This document shows positions 26,924 through 36,039 of a stretch of DNA of 38,017 nucleotides, in pieces. Where the stretch lies: NCBI GenBank assembly GCA_016207035.1, contig JACQQJ010000054.1, forward strand, positions 1-38,017, written 5' to 3'. The notes below the pieces were generated by a model, which was not told the DNA's origin, made no database searches, and saw only the letters and a program-made list of their open reading frames with translations. The position numbers were made by a program, and so were the translations under genes. Position 1 is the stretch's first letter; every line of letters starts with the position of its first letter. The stretch is from Nitrospinota bacterium (GTDB lineage: Bacteria; Nitrospinota; Nitrospinia; UBA9942).

Positions 26924-28372
26924 ATGATTTATGATTGTATAATAGTTGGTGCAGGACCTGGGGGAAGCAGTGCTGCTACATTTTTGGCCCGCCAGGGGAT
27001 ATCAACCCTGCTCCTTGATAAGGAGGTTTTCCCGAGGGATAAGGTATGCGGAGATGGGCTGGCACCACAGTCACTCTACTGGATTGATGAGCTGGGGTGT
27101 ATAGATGAGGTCCTGGATCAGACAGATTCATGTATCACCACCGGTGACATCTTTATAAACGGTGAGCATCTATCCACGGGAAGATTTCCTCAGGATGCCC
27201 AATACCCGGGTTTCTGTACCCTCCTTGAAAGGAAGAGGCTTGATTTTATCCTGGCAAAGAATGCAGTAAAAAACGGTGCAGTCTTTAAACCCGGTCATAT
27301 GGTAAAGGAGATAGACCTGACAGGTAAATATATAGTGGCGCGTGCAGAATCCGATGGAAAGATGGCTGAATTTCAGGGGATGCTTCTCATCGGGGCAGAC
27401 GGCGTAAATTCTGTAGTTGCCCGTTCTATTGGTAATATATTGAAGGAAGGTACATCTGCTGTATCCGTAAGGGGATACTATGAGGGGGTTGATACAGGCA
27501 GATCGCAGATACAGATCTATTTCAACGAACGGTTCTTCCCGGGCTATGGATGGGTATTTACAGACGATAGTGGAAAGGCAAATATTGGTATTGGCTATGC
27601 CATCGACCGAAACTTTCCGAAGAAGCGAAATCTCCAGCATGTCTTCGATGAGTTCCTCGGGAAAGATCTGAAGGGGCTGTTAAAAAATGCAAGACCGGAT
27701 GGCCCTACGGCAGGCTGGTGGGCGTCTTTTTTCCGTCCAAAATCAATGGTTGCTGAGAGGATCATGCTTATAGGGGATGCGGCGAATGTCGCAGATCCAA
27801 TCAACGGCGGGGGGATACATAAGGCTATGGAAAGTGCATTTATATCATCACAGGTTGCTGCCTATGCACTTTCATCAGGAGATTTTTCTGTAGAGACCCT
27901 GCGTACATATGAAATGCTCTGGAAAGAACATGCCGGATTTGACTGGCGTATCGGCGAGTTCCTGCTTACGATTGCAAAGAACCCTGACCTGCGGGAGCTT
28001 TACCTTTTTCTTTTGAAGAATATCGCCAATCTGACAAAGGGGAATGTGCATTTACAGGAATTCTGCAGCGGTGTTTTTCTTGGCATGATACCACTCAAAG
28101 ATGCCATATCCCCTATTGCACTGTTGAATGCCATCCCGCTTAAGCCCTGTGATTGGGTTTCAATGCTCTATTCGTCCGGAAGAGGGGGTTCTCTTGGTCT
28201 TTATGATGCCTTCTCAGCAGGGGCAAATATAGTAAAAATGGCAGGCAGGATTGCTGTTAATCCGCTCAGTCATCTCAATTGGGGGGCGGAAGTCCTCAAA
28301 AAGTCTATCGGTCTTGCAGGAAATTATATGGATGCTCTGACTTACCAGGGTGTCATAGGATGCATACAATAA
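26924..28372 (+). CDS. Geranylgeranyl reductase-family FAD-dependent oxidoreductase, copy 2
   Basis: CIIVGAGPGGSSAATFLARQGISTLLLDKEVFPRDKVCGDGLAP; strong full-length similarity to the preceding ORF. Confidence 0.88.
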   Translation: MIYDCIIVGAGPGGSSAATFLARQGISTLLLDKEVFPRDKVCGDGLAPQSLYWIDELGCIDEVLDQTDSCITTGDIFINGEHLSTGRFPQDAQYPGFCTLLERKRLDFILAKNAVKNGAVFKPGHMVKEIDLTGKYIVARAESDGKMAEFQGMLLIGADGVNSVVARSIGNILKEGTSAVSVRGYYEGVDTGRSQIQIYFNERFFPGYGWVFTDDSGKANIGIGYAIDRNFPKKRNLQHVFDEFLGKDLKGLLKNARPDGPTAGWWASFFRPKSMVAERIMLIGDAANVADPINGGGIHKAMESAFISSQVAAYALSSGDFSVETLRTYEMLWKEHAGFDWRIGEFLLTIAKNPDLRELYLFLLKNIANLTKGNVHLQEFCSGVFLGMIPLKDAISPIALLNAIPLKPCDWVSMLYSSGRGGSLGLYDAFSAGANIVKMAGRIAVNPLSHLNWGAEVLKKSIGLAGNYMDALTYQGVIGCIQ

Positions 28373-28399
28373 TTTTCATGTGCATCAAAGGAGGGGAAC

Positions 28400-28579
28400 A
28401 TGGCAATAAAAATTTTAGGGCCGATCAATGAAATTATCAACAAAACTGCCACCGCAATGATAGACAACAAGATTACAGAAGATACGGCAAAGGTATTAAA
28501 TACCCTGATTACTGCCAGTTTTGATGCGGTAAACGAGACCTTAAAAAAGGTTCAGGATATTACAAAATCTGAACCATAG
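28400..28579 (+). CDS. Small helical protein (59 aa), below the ORF-track cutoff
   Basis: AAAGGAGGGGAAC-ATG; MAIKILGPINEIINKTATAMIDNKITEDTAKVLNTLITASFDAVNETLKKVQDITKSEP. Confidence 0.7.
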   Translation: MAIKILGPINEIINKTATAMIDNKITEDTAKVLNTLITASFDAVNETLKKVQDITKSEP

Positions 28580-28655
28580 GTGTAAGGCAAATCTGAGTTG
28601 CAGTAATCTTGAGTTCTGTGTAATCAATTTAATGTATAGAAAGGAGGGGCTGAAT

Positions 28656-29105
28656 ATGTATCATGTATGCTGTAACAGGCAGAAGCCGGTTTTCGTGTAT
28701 TATCCCTATTACGGCTGGCCAGGATATCCGCCATATTATATGCCTGCGTGTTGTCCGGTCTGTTCTATGCCGTACTATCAATGCACATGCAAGGGTGAAA
28801 AAACAATGATGCTGCCCGAGGAACTAACTGTTGATACGAGTTCTCCAAAGGAGGCATTTATAGGTGGTAATGAAGATGTGAATCTTACCCTAGAATATAT
28901 GTCAGATGGGGGAACCCCGGCAAGCCGTAGTGTTAAATTGACAATAACAGGAACCGGCGGGACTACAGTTTGGGAGGAGACGAATATCACCGACGGCTAT
29001 CATGTAAAGAACGATTTTGCATCTATTCCACCGGGCTCAATGGTCAAGATTGAGGTTAAGAACTGCAAAGCCCGTTTGAGGTGGTGTGAGTCAGTCTGTT
29101 GTTAA
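28656..29105 (+). CDS. Cys/Tyr/Pro-rich protein with C-terminal beta domain
   Basis: RBS AAAGGAGGGG; MYHVCCNRQKPVFVYYPYYGWPGYPPYYMPACCPVCSMPYYQCTCKG...LTLEYMSDGG...GYHVKNDF...ARLRWCESVCC. Confidence 0.75.
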   Translation: MYHVCCNRQKPVFVYYPYYGWPGYPPYYMPACCPVCSMPYYQCTCKGEKTMMLPEELTVDTSSPKEAFIGGNEDVNLTLEYMSDGGTPASRSVKLTITGTGGTTVWEETNITDGYHVKNDFASIPPGSMVKIEVKNCKARLRWCESVCC

Positions 29106-29155
29106 TACGATGGAAAAGAATTCCTTAATTGAGAAAATTAAATCGGAGGTCTGCC

Positions 29156-29815
29156 ATGAATGGAAGAATTCATAGAACTGCATCCTTAGGCCCTATAGCC
29201 ACTACTCATAGACAGAGCGGGCAGGTGCTGGGTTTTCCGCACCATCCACCTGTCTATCACGGTAGTTTCTGCACATCATGCTGTCACCCTGTTTCAAAAT
29301 GTTGCTGCAACAGGGAATGCATAAAGGAGACAAAGGAGTTATTGGTAAAACCAGCAAAGAAAAAGACTACTGCAGGGATATTAAATTTGTTAAAAAGCAG
29401 GATGGTATCCTTTTCACCCGCTGAACAGCCGGAAGAGAAAACGGAAGAAAGAGAGGAAAGGGCTGGGTCGATCCTATCTACAAACATTTCAACCTTAACT
29501 ACCAATCTGCAGGCTGGAAGGGTTGCCTGGGGGATGGATGATGCCGTCATCGGTGGCGGGTGTTGTGTTCATCTGTCTATAGAATACATGCAAAATATAG
29601 ATGAAACCTCGCTTATATCAACGAATGTCATTTCTATTGTAATGGCAGATGTGCTGGACACGGAAGGCACTCTCCTTTTATGGAGCAAGTTTAAATTTCC
29701 TTCTGGCTATCACATAAAAGAGGGAATAATTACCACCAATCCTGGCGCTAAACTGACTGTAATTGCATTGAATGCCATCGCGCGTGTCAGATGGTGTGAG
29801 ATCTTTAGTTGTTAA
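29156..29815 (+). CDS. Cys-rich protein with C-terminal beta domain, paralogous to 28656-29105
   Basis: RBS CGGAGG; FCTSCCHPVSKCCCNREC; LSIEYMQNIDE...GYHIKEGI...ARVRWCEIFSC. Confidence 0.75.
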   Translation: MNGRIHRTASLGPIATTHRQSGQVLGFPHHPPVYHGSFCTSCCHPVSKCCCNRECIKETKELLVKPAKKKTTAGILNLLKSRMVSFSPAEQPEEKTEEREERAGSILSTNISTLTTNLQAGRVAWGMDDAVIGGGCCVHLSIEYMQNIDETSLISTNVISIVMADVLDTEGTLLLWSKFKFPSGYHIKEGIITTNPGAKLTVIALNAIARVRWCEIFSC

Positions 29816-29850
29816 ATTTTATATAGAACAAATATTCAGGAGGGGATACC

Positions 29851-30360
29851 ATGCCTAAAAAGACCGACAAGAAAAATAGTAAAGGACCTGAGCCTTTTCC
29901 AGAGATGAATAAGGCTAAGGAGGCCTTTAAAGAATATAAAAATCGAATGGCAGCCGATACCAACAAGATGGGGGGTAAGGATGTAAAATTCAAACAGCCT
30001 ATGAGCGGGGAACCAGTAATGCAGCCGTTTATACATATGCCTCAGCCTCAGTTTCAGGGGCAGACAGGTAATATGCCCCACCCATTTCTCTATAATCCGC
30101 ATGCACCTTATATGCAATCTATGGGAAACTTAGAAACGCCTCTATTCAGCAGTTTGGGCAATATGTTAAAGCTCGGTGTGAATCTTATAAATGCAGGCCT
30201 TGCCGGCGGACTCCAGCTTATAGAGGGTTTATCAGGCGGCGCTTACTGCAGTGATTCTCATGCAAGCTGTTCCTCTTGCTGTGAACCTTGCAGTTGCTGC
30301 GAAAACACATCCTGCTGCGAGCCATGTGACTGCTGCAATCCGAGTGTGCATAATTGCTGA
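29851..30360 (+). CDS. Cys-rich protein with amphipathic helix
   Basis: RBS AGGAGG; LGNMLKLGVNLINAGLAGGLQLIEGLSGGAYC then HASCSSCCEPCSCCENTSCCEPCDCCNPSVHNC. Confidence 0.75.
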   Translation: MPKKTDKKNSKGPEPFPEMNKAKEAFKEYKNRMAADTNKMGGKDVKFKQPMSGEPVMQPFIHMPQPQFQGQTGNMPHPFLYNPHAPYMQSMGNLETPLFSSLGNMLKLGVNLINAGLAGGLQLIEGLSGGAYCSDSHASCSSCCEPCSCCENTSCCEPCDCCNPSVHNC

Positions 30361-30383
30361 TGACCATAAATCTTTTATTTAGA

Positions 30384-31445
30384 TTAAATAATCAGCATGG
30401 CGTCGCCATAGCTATAAAATCGATAGCCTTTCTTTATAGCCTCATGGTAAGCATTCAATATCAAATCCCGTCCTGCAAAGGCACATACAAGCATTAAAAG
30501 GGTTGATTTTGGCAGATGAAAGTTAGTTATGAGTGCCTTCATAATTCTAAAATTGAAGCCATTATAGATGAATAGGTTCGTATAACCCTTTATTGCATTG
30601 ACTTTGTCATTATATACATAAGATTCAAGTGCCCTGGCAGTAGTCGTCCCTGCTGCAATTATTCGTTTTCCTGATTTGACTGCACTATGAACCTTTTCAG
30701 CTTCCGATTCTGTTATCTCATAGTATTCAGGGTCAATCTTGTGCTCCTTGATAATTTCTTTTTTTACAGGTTTAAATGTCCCATACCCCACATGGAGTGT
30801 CACCTTAGCAATATCTATCCCCTTTTTTTCTAATTTATCAAGGAGTTCTTCTGTAAAATGAAGGCCTGCAGTTGGTGCAGCTACTGCACCCCTCTTTTCA
30901 GCATAAACTGTCTGGTATCTTTCATAATCGAGTGAGGGAACTATATCTCTTTTTATGTAAGGAGGGAGAGGAACTTTACCATATTTTTCTAATAATTCAT
31001 ACATATCACCATCGCATTTAAATATAGCCTCACTTCCAGATAGTCTGCACTCTAAATCACCCTCACCAAATATAACCTCTAAATTCTCCTTATCTCCTTT
31101 GCATTTTACCATGACCCCCCACCTGCCTCCCCTCAATCCCCTCTTTCTAAAGGAGGGGAAAGGGGTGGTTGATTTTTCATCAGACATCTCCTTTAGTAAA
31201 AAGACCTCTACCATCCCGCCTGTATTTTTTTTTCTGCCAATCAGCCTTGCAGGGAAAACGGATGTGTTATTCAATACCAGAAGGTCAGAGGGGGTAAGAT
31301 AGTCTGTTATATATTTAAAAATTGTATGTTCAACCCTCCCGTCCTTTCTGTCCAGAATCAGGAGCCTTGAGCCATCCCTTTCTCTTGCTGGATATTGGGC
31401 TATTAATCCTCTGGGTAAATAATAATCAAAATCAGAAAGTTTCAT
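30384..31445 (-). CDS. queA: S-adenosylmethionine:tRNA ribosyltransferase-isomerase
   Basis: MKLSDFDYYLPRGLIAQYPARERDGSRLL, RGAVAAPTAGLHFTEELL, NFHLPKSTLLMLVCAFAG. Confidence 0.96.
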   Translation of the reverse strand: MKLSDFDYYLPRGLIAQYPARERDGSRLLILDRKDGRVEHTIFKYITDYLTPSDLLVLNNTSVFPARLIGRKKNTGGMVEVFLLKEMSDEKSTTPFPSFRKRGLRGGRWGVMVKCKGDKENLEVIFGEGDLECRLSGSEAIFKCDGDMYELLEKYGKVPLPPYIKRDIVPSLDYERYQTVYAEKRGAVAAPTAGLHFTEELLDKLEKKGIDIAKVTLHVGYGTFKPVKKEIIKEHKIDPEYYEITESEAEKVHSAVKSGKRIIAAGTTTARALESYVYNDKVNAIKGYTNLFIYNGFNFRIMKALITNFHLPKSTLLMLVCAFAGRDLILNAYHEAIKKGYRFYSYGDAMLII

Positions 31446-31538
31446 AAAGAGTAACCAGGAATAGAGAAGACAGAATTCAGAAGATAGAAGTTTTTTTATT
31501 CTGAATCCTGACTCCTTACTCCTGAATTCTATATTCCT

Positions 31539-32756
31539 TTATTTAATCCTCTTTATCTCAATTCCGGGATAATAATATTTCAGGATATCAATAAAGCTGT
31601 AACCTTTCTCTGCCATCCCCTTTGCACCCCACTGACATAAACCGACGCCATGCCCCGAACCCCTGCCGTAAAATACAAAACTCCCTTCATTTTTTTTAAT
31701 TCTAAAAAGGGTGCTCTTTATCTCATCATAGCCAATAATCTTTCTGAAATTTACTCCACTGATTCTCTCTACACCATTCCTGTGCCTTATCTGGAGTTCC
31801 GATACCCTTTTAGAGGAGGTGAATGAAGTTGGTTCAATGGAGAAAATACCATCCACCTTTATGCCATTCTTTAACAAGGCTATCTCCATATCCACAGCAT
31901 CTATCTCTGTCTCCCAGTGATAATTCGGTGCATCTTTGTCAAATTCACACTTAATACTTTTAAGATAACCTTCCCCTTCACCACCCCATACATCTGCTAC
32001 ATCCTCTGTAATACCTCCGCTGACAGAGTGGTAGAATGCCTTTGCAAATTTACCCCTGTAGGTAAGGACAATCCCTTTTGTATCTTCTATTGCCTTATTG
32101 GTCATTTCATTCTCATTCCTTACTCCGCCATATACCTGATCAGCAGTTGTAGCCTCCATATGATAGAGATTGTTCTTTCTATTCTCTTTCTGATAAAGGG
32201 CATAGGTTCTTGCAACTACTGCCTGTGCCTTTAGAGATTCAGGATGCCATTTTGCGGAGATCTCTTCATTGATAACACCTTTAAGATACTCCTCCACATC
32301 CAGTTCATTTATCACCAGGAGCCCACCTTTATCATCCTTTACAATTTCAATACCCCCCCTGTAAACATTCTTATCAACCCTGATTAAAGAATCCTCCTGC
32401 GACGGTATCTTTACTCTATTACCAAACTCAGTGTTGTTGATAGTTATACCTGGATTTGATACCTTTACATTCAGTTTCATGATGGCCTTTGTAACAAAGG
32501 TGCGTCTGGATGCAATGTCAATAATCCTGGTCCTTTCCATAAGTACCATTTCTATGTTAGGTGATTTTTTTAAAGCAATACGAACAAGGTTCACCTTAAC
32601 ATTGTCGAATCTATGTGCACCTTCTGATACACTTGTAAACAGGAGGAAGAAAAGACAAAAGGCCTGAATGAAAAATATATACCTGGAGGGGTTGCATGCA
32701 AAATCAAAAATAGAAAATAGTTTACACTGAGTTATTTTAGGCTTTATTCGTGCCAT
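31539..32756 (-). CDS. SpoIID/LytB domain protein
   Basis: DVEEYLKGVINEEISAKWHPESLKAQAVVARTYAL, FYGRGSGHGVGLCQWGAKGMAEKGYSFIDILKYYYPGIE. Confidence 0.9.
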   Translation of the reverse strand: MARIKPKITQCKLFSIFDFACNPSRYIFFIQAFCLFFLLFTSVSEGAHRFDNVKVNLVRIALKKSPNIEMVLMERTRIIDIASRRTFVTKAIMKLNVKVSNPGITINNTEFGNRVKIPSQEDSLIRVDKNVYRGGIEIVKDDKGGLLVINELDVEEYLKGVINEEISAKWHPESLKAQAVVARTYALYQKENRKNNLYHMEATTADQVYGGVRNENEMTNKAIEDTKGIVLTYRGKFAKAFYHSVSGGITEDVADVWGGEGEGYLKSIKCEFDKDAPNYHWETEIDAVDMEIALLKNGIKVDGIFSIEPTSFTSSKRVSELQIRHRNGVERISGVNFRKIIGYDEIKSTLFRIKKNEGSFVFYGRGSGHGVGLCQWGAKGMAEKGYSFIDILKYYYPGIEIKRIK

Positions 32757-32801
32757 GTATATATTCGTGAGACCCCTATTTCTGTATTTTATACATCAAG
32801 C

Positions 32802-33026
32802 CTACTTTCTGCTAAAAAATGAGAAGATAAGGGTTAGTATAATACTTATAATTATGGATGTGGCAATGGGGAAATAGAAGGTGAAATTCTTTTTCTGTAT
32901 AAAAATATCTCCTGGAAGCCTCCCTATCCATGGAATCTTATCAGCTAATAAGATTGAACCGCCTATGATGATAAGGATTACACCAAAAAAAATGAGCATC
33001 TTTCCTAAGGGATAAAGTTCAAACAT
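32802..33026 (-). CDS. DUF2905-family small membrane protein
   Basis: GKMLIFFGVILIIIGGSILLADKIPWIGRLPGDIFIQKKNFTFYFPIATSIIISIILTLI. Confidence 0.85.
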   Translation of the reverse strand: MFELYPLGKMLIFFGVILIIIGGSILLADKIPWIGRLPGDIFIQKKNFTFYFPIATSIIISIILTLIFSFFSRK

Positions 33027-33064
33027 ATAAAATTAAGCTCAAAGCTCAAGGCCTTTTCGAGCTT

Positions 33065-34027
33065 TCAGCTTCTAACTCCTTGATATGAACCTCTTCTCTC
33101 CATCGCTCCATCAATAGCCATAAGGATATCTGTTTTTTTCAGTGACCAGAGTGGTGCAATGAGCTTCTTCATCGGGGCATCTCCAACCAGCCTCTGAATT
33201 ATTATATCATAGGGCAGAAATTCAAGGAAATCGCATACTAAATTTACATATTCATATTCATCAAGAGTTTTAATTTTCCCATCAAAATAGAGTTCCTCAA
33301 GGGGTGTACCTCTAAGAACTTGAAGTTGATGAAACTTTATTCCCTGTATTCCAAGCCCCCTTACTACCTTTGCAGTTTCCATCATATCAGCAGGTGTCTC
33401 ACCGGGGAATCCAAGAATAACATGGATGCATATACTGAAACCCCTCCCTTTTGCCCTCTTGACGGCATCTAAAAATTGCTCAAAGGTATGCCCCCTGTTA
33501 ATAAGTTTGAGTGTCCTGTTATGAATGGATTGCAGCCCAATTTCAAGCCAGAGGTAGGTTTTTGCACCATATTCCTCAATGAGGTTAAGGGTTTCATCTG
33601 AGAGGCAATCAGGTCTCGTCCCTATAGAAAGACCTACAACTCCATCTATATTCAATGCCTCGTCATAGAGACCCTTAAGGGTATGTAAGGGGCAATAGGT
33701 GTTTGAATATGCCTGAAAGTAGGCAATAAATTTATGAATATTATTTTGACCTCTTATCTTTGAAATTGATGAAATCAGTTGTTCCCTTATCGGAAGTCTT
33801 TTATAGGGATGGGGAAGGTAATTGCTTCCTTCACTGCAATATATACACCCCCCTGTCCCGACCCTCCCATCCCTGTTGGGACAGGTAAATCCTGCATCAA
33901 GGGGGACCTTCCATACCCTCTCTCCAAATACCTCTTTGAGGTGATGGCTGAAATGATGGTATCTCATCATTCCTGCCTTGATATTGCCTCGTATTAAATT
34001 CTCAGGGGTTCTCCTGATTAATTCCAC
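33065..34027 (-). CDS. TIGR01212-type radical SAM protein
   Basis: VWKVPLDAGFTCPNRDGRVGTGGCIYCSEGS, YFQAYSNTYCPL, SIGTRPDCLSDETLNLIEEY. Confidence 0.9.
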   Translation of the reverse strand: MELIRRTPENLIRGNIKAGMMRYHHFSHHLKEVFGERVWKVPLDAGFTCPNRDGRVGTGGCIYCSEGSNYLPHPYKRLPIREQLISSISKIRGQNNIHKFIAYFQAYSNTYCPLHTLKGLYDEALNIDGVVGLSIGTRPDCLSDETLNLIEEYGAKTYLWLEIGLQSIHNRTLKLINRGHTFEQFLDAVKRAKGRGFSICIHVILGFPGETPADMMETAKVVRGLGIQGIKFHQLQVLRGTPLEELYFDGKIKTLDEYEYVNLVCDFLEFLPYDIIIQRLVGDAPMKKLIAPLWSLKKTDILMAIDGAMERRGSYQGVRS

Positions 34028-34028
34028 A

Positions 34029-34202
34029 TCACCTATACTCCTCTACCCATGTATTTTCCTTTGGAGGTATTGGCGGGGCTTTCTTACCGCATCCTGTTAC
34101 AATAATAAATAATGAATGGTAAAAAGTAAGGAGGAATAAAAATATTAAACAGCCTTTCCATATCTTGTTTACGACACCTGATACATTTCTCTCTCTATTC
34201 AC
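34029..34202 (-). CDS. Small lipoprotein (LptM/YifL-like), 57 aa, below ORF-track cutoff
   Basis: GTG start overlapping argH stop (GTGA); [57 protein letters not shown], lipobox-like TGC; argH-adjacent position typical. Confidence 0.7.
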   Translation of the reverse strand: MNRERNVSGVVNKIWKGCLIFLFLLTFYHSLFIIVTGCGKKAPPIPPKENTWVEEYR

Positions 34203-35596
34203 AATTTTATTTCCCTTTCTATCTCCTTCAATCTTTTCTTGACACCCTCTAATGCTGTCCCACCCCCTACCTTCCTGCTATTAACCGATGCCTCTATAGA
34301 AATCACCCTTTTTATATCTTCATCAAAGGTCTTTGAAAACCTCCTCCATTCTTCAGATGATAAATCCTCCAGTCCTTTTGATGTCTTGATGCAGTAAGCA
34401 ACAACCCTGCCTGCAATTTGATGACTATCCCTGAAGGGGATCCCCTTTTTAACCAGATAGTCTGCCACATCTGTTGCAGTGAGGAATCCTCCTTTTGCAG
34501 CATCGAGCATCTTTTCCTTATTTATTGTCATCGTTTGTAATAAAGGAGAAAAGATTTTAAGACAATCCTTTAAGGTATCAACAGTATCAAAAATGGCCTC
34601 TTTATCCTCCTGCATATCCTTGTTGTAAGCAAGCGGCAGACCTTTCATGGTTGTTAATAGAGAGAGAAGATTTCCATAGACTCTCCCTGTCTTACCCCTT
34701 ACAAGTTCAGGGACATCTGGATTCTTCTTCTGCGGCATAATGGATGAGCCTGTAGAAAAGGCATCAGATAACTCAATAAAACCAAATTCCTGAGAGGACC
34801 ATAGGATTATCTCCTCGCTTAACCTGCTCAGGTGCATCAATAAAATAGATGCTGCCGAGCAAAACTCAATACAAAAGTCCCTGTCACTTACAGAATCAAT
34901 GCTATTGTCTGTGGGCTTCGAAAAACCCAGCTCCCTTGCTACAAACTCCCTATCTAAAGGATAGGGGCTTCCTGCCAGTGCCCCGGCACCGAGAGGCATA
35001 ACATTCACCCGCTTAAGGCAATCTTCAAACCTTTCATAATCCCTTTTCAGCATTTCATAGTATGCTAACAGATGATGACTGAAAAGTATTGGCTGCGCCC
35101 TCTGGAGATGGGTATAGCCTGGCATTATGGAGGTCAAATTTTTCTTTGCGACATCTGATAATGTTTTTTGCAGGTCCTTTATTAAGCCTTTAACCTCCTT
35201 AATCTCATCCCTCAGATATAATCTCATATCAAGTGCAACCTGATCATTTCTGCTTCTGCCAGTATGCACTTTCCCGCCGACTGAACCAATTTTTTCAATC
35301 AGCCTTTTCTCAATTGCCATATGGATGTCCTCCAGATCAGGGGTGAATATGAACTTACCAGAGTCAATCTCCTTTTCAATTGCCTTAAGTCCAGAGATAA
35401 TTCTATCTGCCTCTTTATTTTTAATAATGCCCACCCTTGCCAGCATCTTCGCATGGGCAATAGAACCTTTAATATCACACCTAAACAGCCGCTTATCAAA
35501 ATAAATAGATGCATTAAACTCTTCAACAAGTTTATCTGTGTCCTGTGTAAAGCGACCTGACCATGGTTTTGATGTTTTGGATTGCTTTTTCATCAA
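34199..35596 (-). CDS. argH: Argininosuccinate lyase
   Basis: [55 protein letters not shown]. Confidence 0.97.
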   Translation of the reverse strand: MMKKQSKTSKPWSGRFTQDTDKLVEEFNASIYFDKRLFRCDIKGSIAHAKMLARVGIIKNKEADRIISGLKAIEKEIDSGKFIFTPDLEDIHMAIEKRLIEKIGSVGGKVHTGRSRNDQVALDMRLYLRDEIKEVKGLIKDLQKTLSDVAKKNLTSIMPGYTHLQRAQPILFSHHLLAYYEMLKRDYERFEDCLKRVNVMPLGAGALAGSPYPLDREFVARELGFSKPTDNSIDSVSDRDFCIEFCSAASILLMHLSRLSEEIILWSSQEFGFIELSDAFSTGSSIMPQKKNPDVPELVRGKTGRVYGNLLSLLTTMKGLPLAYNKDMQEDKEAIFDTVDTLKDCLKIFSPLLQTMTINKEKMLDAAKGGFLTATDVADYLVKKGIPFRDSHQIAGRVVAYCIKTSKGLEDLSSEEWRRFSKTFDEDIKRVISIEASVNSRKVGGGTALEGVKKRLKEIEREIKL

Positions 35597-35610
35597 TATT
35601 TCAAGGAATT

Positions 35611-36039
35611 TTACACTTTGGCATATCTCATTGAGGCAATTTTATCAAAATATTCGAGAACAGGTTTAAAATCAAGATTCATATTTATAACATACGATTC
35701 ATAATCTGCGGTAATTCTTGAATCTTCTTCAAACAAAACTTTTGCCTCCTTAATTGCACTGTATTGAAATGGAAGAGGGGAGATTTGCAGGAACACAATA
35801 TCAACTTTCTTAGCCAGGTAAAGCCCCTGAAATATCTCGTAAAGGACAGTGTATAAAGCCCTTGTATCTTCAAGTGCCAGAGAATCTTTCACTACTACCC
35901 CTATATCTATGTCACTTAATGGCGTAGTCAGTCCGATTGCTTTTGAGCCAAAGAGATAAACAATTGAAATACCCAGTTCTCTAAGTTTTATCCTGATTTT
36001 TTTATTCATACACTTATAACAACCTCTCCTGCAATTCAT
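35611..36039 (-). CDS. MNT-type nucleotidyltransferase domain protein (likely start 36009)
   Basis: [25 protein letters not shown]. Confidence 0.85.
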   Translation of the reverse strand: MNCRRGCYKCMNKKIRIKLRELGISIVYLFGSKAIGLTTPLSDIDIGVVVKDSLALEDTRALYTVLYEIFQGLYLAKKVDIVFLQISPLPFQYSAIKEAKVLFEEDSRITADYESYVINMNLDFKPVLEYFDKIASMRYAKV

